A DNA stretch of 8,347 nt, taken from the NCBI RefSeq assembly GCF_000717655.1, contig NZ_JNZY01000080.1, forward strand, positions 1 through 8,347, written 5' to 3'. The stretch is from Streptomyces katrae (GTDB lineage: Bacteria; Actinomycetota; Actinomycetes; Streptomycetales; Streptomycetaceae). The notes beneath the pieces are model-generated. The model ran no database searches. It was given only the letters and a program-made list of their open reading frames with translations, and was not told where the DNA came from. Position numbers and translations under genes: made by a program. Shown in pieces: positions 1 to 6,010 of the stretch. Numbering within the stretch: the first letter of the stretch is position 1; every line of letters starts with the position of its first letter.

Positions 1-2
1 CG

Positions 3-38
3 CGAAGCGACGCGACGACGAAGGAGGAGCGCCCTTGA
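3..38 (+). CDS. possible 3' end of an upstream gene (partial)
   Basis: The frame running 3-38 ends in TGA and reads RSDATTKEERP-stop. Nine of its eleven sense codons end in G or C, which is better than the other two frames over the same bases and fits a real high-GC coding end. Only eleven residues are visible, so the product cannot be named. The stop overlaps a TTG (TTGA at 35-38) preceded by AAGGAGGA, which would suit translational coupling to a following gene. The other two frames are also open across this edge, so the call is tentative. Confidence 0.25.
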   Translation, partial: RSDATTKEERP

Positions 39-433
39 CGGCCCGGCACGACACGGAAGGACAGTGGACTGACGGGACACCCCCGGACACACCTCCGACA
101 CCGAGTACACGAACCCCGCCCCCTGGTCTCCCCGCCCCCGCCTCTCCCGACCCCGAGCACACAGACCCCGCCCCCGACATCCCGACCGCCCTTCCCGACG
201 CCGCTCACACAGCCCCCGCCCCACCCCCACCCACCCCTGTCGCCCAGCTGTCACATCCGCCCGCGCTGATCCGTCAGAGCTGTGTAACGGTCGATACGGC
301 AAGGAGATCACGATGGACGCTCGGCTCAACTTCCTCGGCAACGCCGTCGCCGCCAAGTTCGCGCGGTACATCAACTCGGCAGGCAAGGTCATCTCGGACT
401 CGACGCTGCCGGCCCCCACGCAAGAGCTGGTGA
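35..433 (+). CDS. doubtful proline-rich reading frame
   Basis: A TTG at 35 follows an excellent ribosome binding site (AAGGAGGA at 21-28, six-base spacer) and opens a 132-codon frame. Its first 75 residues are almost all Pro, Ala, Thr and Asp. They include an imperfect 16-residue duplication (PDPEHTDPAPD / PDAAHTAPAPP; DNA near 153-175 and 201-223, 48 bp apart and in frame). I recognise no domain. Against it: the frame runs 121 bases into the AhpD-like gene in another phase, its tail there is Ser/Arg-rich shadow sequence, and its third positions are less GC-rich than in neighbouring genes. The ribosome binding site may equally be chance, or may serve a gene damaged in this strain. Apart from this frame and the promoter candidate at 249-275, I see nothing in 39-312. 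Confidence 0.17.
   Translation: MTARHDTEGQWTDGTPPDTPPTPSTRTPPPGLPAPASPDPEHTDPAPDIPTALPDAAHTAPAPPPPTPVAQLSHPPALIRQSCVTVDTARRSRWTLGSTSSATPSPPSSRGTSTRQARSSRTRRCRPPRKSW
249..275 (+). promoter_or_regulatory. candidate ECF-type promoter of the AhpD-like gene
   Basis: TGTCAC at 249-254 is separated by 17 bases from CGTC at 272-275. This resembles the short -35 and -10 elements of promoters read by extracytoplasmic-function sigma factors. Transcription would begin around 282, leaving a leader of about 30 bases before the ATG at 313. AhpD-like genes in actinomycetes often accompany SigJ-type ECF sigma factors, but no sigma gene is in this window. The call rests on two short matches. Confidence 0.3.
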
Positions 434-786
434 AGCTGCGGGCCAGCCAGATCAACGGCTGCGGCTTCTGCACCGACATGCACTTCAAGGACGCCGTACA
501 CGCCGGGGAGACCGCCGTGCGGCTCAACCTGGTCGCGGCCTGGCGTGAGGCGACGGTGTTCACCGACGCCGAGCGGGCGGCCCTGGAGCTGACGGAGCAG
601 GGCACGCGCATCGCCGACGCCGCCGGCGGTGTCACGGACGCGGCCTGGGCGGAAGCCGCCAAGTACTACGACGAGGACCAGCTGGCCGCCCTGGTCTCCC
701 TCATCGCCCTGATCAACACCTACAACCGGATGAACGTGATCGTCCGGCAGCCGGCGGGCGACTACCAGCCGGGCCAGTTCGGCTGA
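313..786 (+). CDS. AhpD-like / carboxymuconolactone decarboxylase-family protein
   Basis: The 157-residue product belongs to the AhpD-like all-alpha family, whose members reduce peroxides through a CxxC pair or act as carboxymuconolactone decarboxylases. The AhpD signature E-x11-C-x2-C-x3-H is intact: Glu38, Cys50, Cys53 and His57, within INGCGFCTDMH. Keeping both cysteines and the flanking Glu and His favours a thiol peroxidase or disulfide-reductase role over decarboxylation. The length is normal for a single-domain member, and there is no signal peptide, so it should be cytoplasmic. The ATG at 313 follows AAGGAG at 301-306 with a six-base spacer, which settles the start. A candidate ECF-type promoter lies upstream and a strong hairpin downstream, so it looks like a single-gene transcript. 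The natural substrate cannot be read from sequence. Confidence 0.92.
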   Translation: MDARLNFLGNAVAAKFARYINSAGKVISDSTLPAPTQELVKLRASQINGCGFCTDMHFKDAVHAGETAVRLNLVAAWREATVFTDAERAALELTEQGTRIADAAGGVTDAAWAEAAKYYDEDQLAALVSLIALINTYNRMNVIVRQPAGDYQPGQFG

Positions 787-800
787 TCACGAGCGGGTCC

Positions 801-833
801 GCCCGGCCGCTGCCTCCACCACGGCGGCCGGGC
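801..833 (+). terminator. hairpin terminator after the AhpD-like gene
   Basis: A perfect 10-bp inverted repeat (801-810 with 824-833; arm GCCCGGCCGC) surrounds a 13-base loop and starts 15 bases after the AhpD-like stop. There is no T-run, which is common for Streptomyces terminators. It should separate this gene from the membrane-protein gene downstream. Confidence 0.6.
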
Positions 834-927
834 CGTCCCGGCGGAACGACTGCGTCCCAACACGCAAGTACTGCACACTCGATGAGGACCCGTCAGGCCG
901 TCGTCCCCTCACCCCGTGGAGCAGCCG

Positions 928-1620
928 GTGGAGTCGCAGGAGATCCCGATCACCATCACCCCGCAGCAGGCCGCCCACGGCGTGATCCTGACCGTGACGC
1001 TGGCGACCGGCGTGGCCCGGCTGCGGATTCCGCCCTCCCGGGACGGCGATCTCGTGCGGGCCCGGCTCGGCGAGGGCGAGGTGCTGTTGCGCATCCGGGT
1101 CGCTCCCGGGCCCGGACCGGCACCGGCACCCGCACCCGCGTCGAGCCCGCGGGGATGCCTCGTAGCCCTCGGCATCGTCGTCGCCATCGTCATCGGCGCG
1201 ATCCTGCTGAACAGCGGGGACGACGACCAGGACCGCGCCGCCGCACCGCGGCCCACCCCCTCGTACAGCTCCTGGTCCCCGGCCCCGGCCCCGCCGCCGG
1301 TGGACAGCTCGAGCGATCCGCTCGCCCCGCCCTCCGAGGAGCCGGCCCCCAGCCCGTTCGACCGGGGCACCTGCCTCAACGGGACCCTGCCGGACTCGAC
1401 GACCCCGACGAAGGTCACCGGCGTGGAGGAGGTCTCCTGCTCGGCGTCCGACGCGCACTACAAGGTGATCGAGAGCATCCCGCTGACGTCGGAGCTGGAC
1501 CGCTGCAACAGCAATCCGAAGACGCAGTACGCGTTCTCGTACCGCTACAGCCGCGGCGGGATCACCATCAACGAGTACGTGTACTGCCTGGTCGGCCTCG
1601 GGTCGTACGCCCGCGACTGA
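928..1620 (+). CDS. single-pass membrane protein: DnaJ-CTD-like N-terminus, LppU/SCO3897-like outer domain
   Basis: The product is 230 residues from GTG 928. Residues 6-60 resemble a shortened DnaJ C-terminal substrate-binding domain: IPITITPQQAAHG recalls the first strand of CTD-I, and RLRIPPSRDGD followed by GEVLLRIRV recalls the RIPPGxxDGxxLRLRGKG...DLxVxVxV core of CTD-II. There is no J domain, HPD motif or zinc finger. An Ala-Pro linker (61-71) leads to one transmembrane segment (about 77-95), with Arg before it and Asp-rich sequence after it, so the N-terminus should be inside. A Pro/Ser-rich stalk (about 101-143) follows, then an outer domain with Cys149, Cys171, Cys193 and Cys220, probably two disulfides. 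The cysteine spacing and the CSASDAHYKV and YCLVG motifs recall actinobacterial LppU/SCO3897-type proteins. GTG 928 is preferred because GGAG at 918-921 lies six bases before it. GTG 916 (234 residues) has no such site, and a TGA at 883 excludes earlier starts. A weak promoter-like pair (CTGCGT 850, CACACT 874) lies upstream. Function is unknown. Confidence 0.82.
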   Translation: MESQEIPITITPQQAAHGVILTVTLATGVARLRIPPSRDGDLVRARLGEGEVLLRIRVAPGPGPAPAPAPASSPRGCLVALGIVVAIVIGAILLNSGDDDQDRAAAPRPTPSYSSWSPAPAPPPVDSSSDPLAPPSEEPAPSPFDRGTCLNGTLPDSTTPTKVTGVEEVSCSASDAHYKVIESIPLTSELDRCNSNPKTQYAFSYRYSRGGITINEYVYCLVGLGSYARD

Positions 1621-1626
1621 AGCCCC

Positions 1627-1659
1627 GGCCGCTCCGATCGCCCCGGCGGCCTCAGCCGC
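1627..1659. terminator. possible bidirectional terminator between convergent genes
   Basis: Stop codons of the membrane-protein gene (+) and the acyl-CoA synthetase gene (-) are only 31 bases apart. The gap holds competing hairpins: GGCCGC (1627-1632) with GCGGCC (1646-1651), 13-base loop, and GCGGC (1646-1650) with GCCGC (1655-1659), 4-base loop. Both are GC-only, have no T-run and are short, so the call is modest. Confidence 0.3.
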
Positions 1660-3454
1660 GGCGGTCCGGGCCGTCCCCGTACAGCGCGTCGATCTCCGCC
1701 GCGTACCGCTCCGCCACCGCCGCGCGGCGGAGTTTCAGGGTCGGGGTCAACGTGCCCGCCTCGATGGTGAAGTCCTCGGGCAGGACGTGGAAGGCTCGGA
1801 TGCGGGCCGGGCGGGAGACCGTGGCGTTGGCCGCCGTGACCGCCTCCTCGACGAGGGCGCGGACCGCCGGGTGGGCGGCCGCGGCGGCCGCGTCCAGGTC
1901 GAGGCCCTGCCTCTTCGCCCACGCCGTGATCTCCTCCGCGTCCAGGGTGACCAGGGCGACGGGGTGGGGCCGGTGGTCGCCGATCAGGACCGCCCGTGAC
2001 ACGTACCGGGAGCGCTGGACGGCGAACTCGATCTCCGTCGGGGTGATGTTCTTCCCCGAGGAGGTGATGATCAGCTCCTTCTTGCGGCCCGTGATGGTCA
2101 GGAACCCGTCGGCGTCCAGCTCCCCCAGGTCACCGGTGTGCAGCCAGCCCTGCGCGTCCAGCGCCTGCGCCGTCGCGGCCGGGTTCGCGTGGTAGCCCGG
2201 GAAGACCATCGGCCCCCGGGCCAGGACCTCGCCGTCCGCCGCTATGCGGACCTCGCAGCCCGCGATCGGCCGGCCCACCGTGCCGTGACGGACGGCCGCC
2301 GGGTGGTTGAGGCTGATCACCCCGCCGGACTCGGTCATTCCGTAGCCCTCGTAGACCGCGATCCCGCAAGCCCGCAGGAAGTCCAGGGTCGCCGGGGCGA
2401 TCGGCGCTCCGCCGGTCAGCGCCCAGTTCAGCCGGCCCCCGAAGGCGGCCCTGACCAGGGAGTACAGGCTCTTCTCCGCCTCCTCGTACGCCGCCCGCGA
2501 GGACTCGGGCAGCCGGCCCTCCGCCGCCAGCACCCCCAGCCGTACCGCCTCCCGGAAGCGCTCGGCGCCGCCCTCCCGGGACTCCGCCAGGGACAGCACC
2601 ACCGAGTGGACCTTCTCGAACAGGCGGGGTACGGACGGGAGGTGGGTGGGCCGCGCCTCGGCGAGCTCGGACAGCACGTCCTCGATCCGCCCGCCGAAGT
2701 AGCACAGCTCACCGCCCTGCAGCAGGGTCGTGAACTGGATCAGCTGGGCCAGCAGGTGCGCCAGCGGCAGGTACAGGTACGTGGAGTCGCCCGGTCCGCC
2801 CTCGGTCAGCGGGAGCGTCGCGTCCTGGATGGCGCCCAGGTTGCCGTGCGTGAGGCGGCAGCCCTTCGGCAGGCCCGTCGTCCCCGAGGTGTAGACGATC
2901 GACGCGTCGGCCCCGGCGGGCACCCGCCGGGCCCGTTCCAGGAGTTCCGCCTCCGGGGCCGGTTCGATCCCAGGCAGCCCAGGCAGCCCCGGCAGCCCCG
3001 GCAGCTCCGCCGGCCCCTGCAGCCCAGCCAGCGCGTCCATCCGTACGACCGTGCGCAGCGCCGGCAGCTTCGCCCGCAGCGCCTCGGCCCGGTCCGCCTG
3101 CGCCGGGTCGTCGCAGACCACGGCCACCGCCTCCGAGTCCGCCAGGACCCAGGCCAGCTCCTCGTCCCCCGCCGTCGGGTACACCGGTACGAGGACGGCG
3201 CCCGCCGCCAGGATCCCGAAGTGGGTGTACGTCCATGCCGGCCGGGTCTCGGCCAGGACCGCCACCCGCTCCCCCGGCGCGATCCCCAGCCCGAGCAGCG
3301 CCCGCCCGGTCTGCCGTACGCGGGCGCGCAGTTCGGCGTAGGTGACGGTCGTCCAGCCGCCGTCCCCTCTGAACCGCAGGGCGGTCTCGCCGCCGTACCG
3401 CTCCCCCGTCCACTCCGTGAACACCGCCAGCGTCTCCGGTCGCACAGCGTCCAT
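1652..3454 (-). CDS. long-chain fatty-acid--CoA ligase (FAA1/FadD15-like AMP-binding enzyme)
   Basis: This 600-residue adenylate-forming enzyme activates fatty acids to acyl-CoA through an acyl-AMP, using ATP and CoA, in the cytoplasm or at the inner membrane face. The motifs are intact and in order: P-loop YTSGTTGLPKG (188-198), YEGYGMTE (368-375), GWLHTGD (436-442, the ribose-binding Asp), GRKKELIITSSGKNI (456-470), and a C-terminal Lys574 in LTPTLKLRR that fits the catalytic lysine. The length and the 290-345 insertion match long-chain synthetases of the COG1022/FadD15 type rather than short-chain ones. The chosen ATG (3454) follows AGGGAGG with a good spacer. A 31-codon longer in-frame start at 3547 lacks support. 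Residues 151-162 are an LPG tripeptide repeat in the N-lobe, probably a surface loop. The gene is divergent from the AraC-type regulator, which may control it. Exact chain-length preference is not readable. Confidence 0.93.
   Translation of the reverse strand: MDAVRPETLAVFTEWTGERYGGETALRFRGDGGWTTVTYAELRARVRQTGRALLGLGIAPGERVAVLAETRPAWTYTHFGILAAGAVLVPVYPTAGDEELAWVLADSEAVAVVCDDPAQADRAEALRAKLPALRTVVRMDALAGLQGPAELPGLPGLPGLPGIEPAPEAELLERARRVPAGADASIVYTSGTTGLPKGCRLTHGNLGAIQDATLPLTEGGPGDSTYLYLPLAHLLAQLIQFTTLLQGGELCYFGGRIEDVLSELAEARPTHLPSVPRLFEKVHSVVLSLAESREGGAERFREAVRLGVLAAEGRLPESSRAAYEEAEKSLYSLVRAAFGGRLNWALTGGAPIAPATLDFLRACGIAVYEGYGMTESGGVISLNHPAAVRHGTVGRPIAGCEVRIAADGEVLARGPMVFPGYHANPAATAQALDAQGWLHTGDLGELDADGFLTITGRKKELIITSSGKNITPTEIEFAVQRSRYVSRAVLIGDHRPHPVALVTLDAEEITAWAKRQGLDLDAAAAAAHPAVRALVEEAVTAANATVSRPARIRAFHVLPEDFTIEAGTLTPTLKLRRAAVAERYAAEIDALYGDGPDRRG
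2969..3004 (-). repeat. 9-bp tandem repeat inside the acyl-CoA ligase gene
   Basis: Four adjacent 9-bp units lie here on the + strand: CCCAGGCAG twice, then CCCCGGCAG twice. On the coding strand each unit encodes Leu-Pro-Gly, giving the LPG run at residues 151-162. Gain or loss of one unit would keep the frame, so the loop could vary in length between strains. Confidence 0.85.
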
Positions 3455-3470
3455 CGCCCTCGCCTCCCTG

Positions 3471-3497
3471 GGGGTACGTCCGGGGTACGTACGTACC
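3471..3497. promoter_or_regulatory. candidate operator between the acyl-CoA ligase and AraC-type genes
   Basis: GGTACGTACGTACC at 3484-3497 is a perfect 14-bp palindrome. It overlaps the second copy of a direct repeat: GGGGTACGT at 3471-3479 and again at 3482-3490, 11 bp (one helical turn) apart. The element lies 30-43 bases before the ligase ATG. It follows a possible minus-strand -10 (TAGCGT, complement of 3502-3507), so a bound protein would cover the ligase start of transcription. Palindromes suit TetR or GntR dimers and direct repeats suit AraC proteins, so the binder is not settled. Confidence 0.45.
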
Positions 3498-3552
3498 GAC
3501 GACGCTAGGCAGGCCGGCCCCTTGGGCGACATGACCGGAAGCGTCACCCCCG

Positions 3553-3581
3553 CTGACCCCGGAGCTCATTGGGGCTACCGT
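3553..3581 (+). promoter_or_regulatory. candidate promoter of the AraC-type gene (leaderless)
   Basis: CTGACC (3553-3558) and TACCGT (3576-3581) are 17 bases apart and fit a housekeeping-type -35/-10 pair. The -10 ends six bases before the ATG at 3588. Transcription would start at or next to that A, giving a leaderless message, which fits the missing ribosome binding site. Confidence 0.4.
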
Positions 3582-3587
3582 CGGACC

Positions 3588-4604
3588 ATGGGGAGGCGGA
3601 CGATCACCGTGCACCATGTGCGCGCCGTGCTCGCGGGGGCGGCGCGCAGCGGCATCGACACCGTGCCGCTGCTCCAGGAGGCGCAGATCCCGCCGCTGCT
3701 GCTCGGCGACGACCGGGCGCGGATCACGCCGGAGCAGTTCGCCCGGCTGTTCCGGGCGCTGTACCGGACCACGCAGGACGAGTTCCTGGGGCTGTCCGCG
3801 GTGCCGAGCCGCCCGGGCACGTTCGCGATGATGTGTTACGCCTCGCTGGGCTGCCGGGACCTCGGCGCGGCGGTGGAGCGTGCCGCGGCGTTCTACGGCC
3901 TCTTCCCGGGCGGCCCGGAGCTGGCGCTCGAAGTGACGGGCGGCGAGGCGCGGTTCACCGTGCACAACGATTTCGCTCGGGACGAGGAGCGTTTCCTGAC
4001 CGAGTGCGTGCTCGCGATCTGGCACCGGCTGGGCAGCTGGCTGATCGGGCGGCGCATCCCGCTCGCGTACGCCGCGTTCGCGTATCCTGCGCCGCCGCAC
4101 GAGGCCGAGTACGAGATCCTCTTCGACTGTCCGGTCCGCTTCGGGGCGGACCGTACGGGCGCCGCCTTCGACGCGCACTGGCTGGCCGCACCGCTCGTAC
4201 GGGACGAGGCCGCGCTGGACTCGATGCTGCGCCGGGCCCCCTTCGACCTGCTGTCGCGGCCGGAGTACGGGACGACGGTCGCGGAGCAGGTCCGCCGGGC
4301 CCTGGCACGGCAGTTGCGCAGCTCTCCGCGGCTGCCGGCGCTGGGGGAGGTGGCGGCGCGGCTGGCGGTGTCCCCGGCGACGCTGCGGCGCCGGCTCCGG
4401 CAGGAGGGGACCTCGTTCCAGCAGCTGAAGGACCATGTGCGGCGGGACGCGGCGATCGCGGGGCTGGCGGAAAGCGGCGAGCCGATCGCGGAACTGGCGG
4501 CCCGGCTGGGCTTCTCGGAGGACACCGCCTTCCACCGCGCGTTCCGCCGCTGGACGGGGACGACGCCGGGCGCGTACCGGATCGCATCCGGTGGTTGGCG
4601 GTGA
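3588..4604 (+). CDS. AraC/OruR-type transcriptional regulator
   Basis: The 338-residue product has the two-part layout of AraC regulators with an arabinose-binding-type N-terminal domain, as in OruR-like proteins. Residues 10-200 carry the family landmarks: RITPEQFARLFRAL (45-58), PGTFAMMCYASLG (76-88), FLTECVLAIWHRLGSWLIGRRIP (136-158), and FDCPVRFGA (179-187). The C-terminal DNA-binding domain has two helix-turn-helix units, about 252-275 (VAARLAVSPATLRRRL) and 299-322 (IAELAARLGFSEDTAFHRAFRRW), ending in the usual TGTTPGAYR. ATG 3588 is chosen with a leaderless promoter in mind. GTG 3609, with GGGGAGG about 12 bases upstream, is a real alternative that would remove seven residues. Its divergence from the acyl-CoA ligase suggests it controls that gene, perhaps in response to a fatty acid; the ligand is inference. 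Confidence 0.9.
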   Translation: MGRRTITVHHVRAVLAGAARSGIDTVPLLQEAQIPPLLLGDDRARITPEQFARLFRALYRTTQDEFLGLSAVPSRPGTFAMMCYASLGCRDLGAAVERAAAFYGLFPGGPELALEVTGGEARFTVHNDFARDEERFLTECVLAIWHRLGSWLIGRRIPLAYAAFAYPAPPHEAEYEILFDCPVRFGADRTGAAFDAHWLAAPLVRDEAALDSMLRRAPFDLLSRPEYGTTVAEQVRRALARQLRSSPRLPALGEVAARLAVSPATLRRRLRQEGTSFQQLKDHVRRDAAIAGLAESGEPIAELAARLGFSEDTAFHRAFRRWTGTTPGAYRIASGGWR

Positions 4605-4619
4605 AGGGCCTGCGGCGGC

Positions 4620-5825
4620 CTACGGGATGCCGGCGGTCGTCTCGCAGTTGACGGCTGCGTCGGCGGTGCCCGCCTCCCCGTCGCAGAAGTCGGTGTTCGC
4701 TCCTCCGTCGAGGAAGTCGTTGGCGGGGCCGGCGAGGATCGAGTCGTCGCCGGCCTGGCCGCGGAGCCGGTCTCGGCCGCCTGCCGTGCCGGCGGTCGCG
4801 TCCCCGTCGAAGTTGGAGTTGTCGCCGAAGAGGAGGTCGTCGCCGCCTCCGCCGTCGATCTGGTCGTTTCCTGCCGAGGTGACGGAGGCGTCCCCGACGG
4901 AGCTGTCGCCGATGAGGATGTCGGCGGCGGAGCCGCCGGTGATCCGGTCGTTGCCCGCGCCGGTGGCCTGGCCACCCGCCGGGTCGTTGATGTTGTGGTC
5001 GCCCAGGGCGAAGACGCCGCCGTCGGACCCCATGTCGATCACGTCGTTGCCGCCGCTGCCGACGGCCCCCGCGACGCCCTCGCTGTCGCCGATGGCGGTG
5101 TCGCCGGTGCCCGGGCCGGCGCGCAGGATGTCGTTTCCGGCGCCGGTCGCCGTCCCCTGGAGGGGCGCGGCCGAGTCGCCGATCAGGCCGTCGTCGCCGC
5201 CCCCGCCGTCCACGAGGTCGTTGCCTCCGCCCACGGCGTCACCGCCGAGGGCGACGCTGTCACCGTCGATGTGCTCGTCGTCGCCGTCCCCGCCGAACAG
5301 ACGGTCGTTGCCGCCGCCGCGCGCGGTCCCGGCGTCCAGGCTCCTGGAATCGCCGGTCATGAAGTCGGCGCCGGGGCCGCCGTCCAGGAGGTCGTTGCCG
5401 CCGCCCTCGGCGTTCCCGCTCGCGGTGAACGAGTCGCCGACCATGTCGTCGTCTCCGTCGCCGCCGCGCAGTTCGTCGTGGCCGCCGCCGGTTGCGTTGC
5501 CGGTGTCGAGGGCCGTGTCGCCGCGCAGGACGTCGTTGCCGGCGGCGCCGTCGAGCCGGTCGCTGCCGAGGCCGCCCACCAGCTGGTCGTTGCCGCCGAG
5601 CCCGCAGATGAGGTCGTTGCCGCCGCGGCCGTCGATGGTGTCGGCTGCCGCCGATCCGACGATGACGTCGTTGCCGGGCGTGCCGGTGAGGGTGCCCGTG
5701 CCGGTGAGGGTGGCCGCGACGCCGAAGCAGGTCGGCGGGGCGGCTGCGCCCGCGGCGGGCAGTCCCAGGGTGAAGAGCGCGGCGGTCGTCGCGGTGACGA
5801 CACCGGCCGTGATGATGCGTGCCAT
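4620..5825 (-). CDS. secreted RTX-like calcium-binding repeat protein
   Basis: The 401-residue product begins with a Sec-type signal peptide: Arg3, a hydrophobic core at about 5-25, and small residues AGAAA before APPTC. The rest is almost entirely Gly-Asp-Asn repeats of the hemolysin-type calcium-binding kind (GGxGxDxLx). Standard nonapeptides fill 47-103. From 113 to about 349 a longer composite module repeats, and a nonapeptide end finishes with DFCDG...NCE, as in related actinobacterial proteins. Cys33, Cys74, Cys381 and Cys394 probably form disulfides near the two ends. Calcium should fold it into a beta-roll after export. There is no enzymatic domain, so a structural or surface role is likely. 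The start is uncertain: ATG 5825 gives the cleanest signal peptide but no ribosome binding site, while in-frame GTG 5843 (407 residues) has only a weak GGGCAGG. The stop lies 15 bases from the convergent AraC-type stop, with no convincing terminator between. Confidence 0.87.
   Translation of the reverse strand: MARIITAGVVTATTAALFTLGLPAAGAAAPPTCFGVAATLTGTGTLTGTPGNDVIVGSAAADTIDGRGGNDLICGLGGNDQLVGGLGSDRLDGAAGNDVLRGDTALDTGNATGGGHDELRGGDGDDDMVGDSFTASGNAEGGGNDLLDGGPGADFMTGDSRSLDAGTARGGGNDRLFGGDGDDEHIDGDSVALGGDAVGGGNDLVDGGGGDDGLIGDSAAPLQGTATGAGNDILRAGPGTGDTAIGDSEGVAGAVGSGGNDVIDMGSDGGVFALGDHNINDPAGGQATGAGNDRITGGSAADILIGDSSVGDASVTSAGNDQIDGGGGDDLLFGDNSNFDGDATAGTAGGRDRLRGQAGDDSILAGPANDFLDGGANTDFCDGEAGTADAAVNCETTAGIP
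4863..5480 (-). repeat. composite calcium-binding repeat, about 87 bp per unit
   Basis: The codons for the recurring Asn-Asp give GTCGTT on the + strand at 4863, 4947, 5043, 5130, 5217, 5304 and 5391, with a GTCGTG (His-Asp) at 5475. Spacings are 84, 96, 87, 87, 87, 87 and 84 bp, four of them exactly 87. The unit is about 29 residues: GGGND-x-L-x-GG-x-G-x-D-x3-GDS, followed by eight to ten residues often containing G-x-A. Eight to nine units are present; the middle ones are most alike and the outer ones decayed. Confidence 0.85.
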
Positions 5826-5878
5826 GCGGGAGGCATGCCACACGGCGGCCTGCCCGCAAGCGCAGGCTGCGCCGCCTG

Positions 5879-5976
5879 GCTCACCTTCTCCTTCGTACGG
5901 GTGCCGGGCGGGTGCCGGGCGGGTGCCGGGCGGGTGCCGGGCGGGCGGGTGCGATCCCGGGCCAGGAAAGGTGAGC
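5879..5976. repeat. inverted repeat enclosing four 11-bp tandem repeats
   Basis: Arms GCTCACCTT (5879-5887) and AAGGTGAGC (5968-5976) are perfect 9-bp inverted copies. Between them lie four exact copies of GGGTGCCGGGC (5899-5909, 5910-5920, 5921-5931, 5932-5942) and a fragment. The element sits between the divergent calcium-binding and lipase genes. Each arm could instead be half of an operator pair. The 5'-side arm is next to a purine-rich minus-strand stretch (AAGGAG, complement of 5888-5893). I do not recognise the element. Confidence 0.8.
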
Positions 5977-6010
5977 TGCGCGGTCAGCGACGTGCCTACC
6001 GGTCGGTCAC

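Noticed and set aside
787..1458. Long minus-strand frame opposite the membrane-protein gene
   Set aside because: Arg/Gly-rich antisense shadow with no domain; the plus-strand gene has clear topology and family motifs.
2138..3508. 456-codon plus-strand frame across the acyl-CoA ligase gene
   Set aside because: Antisense shadow of a gene with all adenylating-enzyme motifs; its translation is Arg/Gln/Pro-rich low complexity.
3455..3547. N-terminal extension of the acyl-CoA ligase to an ATG at 3547
   Set aside because: It would read through the promoter and operator region; AGGGAGG points to the ATG at 3454.
2709..4535. 608-codon minus-strand frame spanning the ligase 5' region and the AraC-type gene
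   Set aside because: Crosses two real genes and their promoter region; open only because of high GC.
4605..4619. Terminator between the AraC-type and calcium-binding genes
   Set aside because: Only 15 bases, with a weak imperfect GGCC pairing; not enough to call.
4863..5480. CRISPR-like or satellite array
   Set aside because: The 87-bp periodicity is protein-coding (Gly-Asp-Asn units), the units are not identical, and no cas gene is present.
5899..5942. CRISPR array or transposon end for the 11-bp repeats
   Set aside because: Units are too short and contiguous for CRISPR. The flanking arms have no target-site duplication or transposase nearby.
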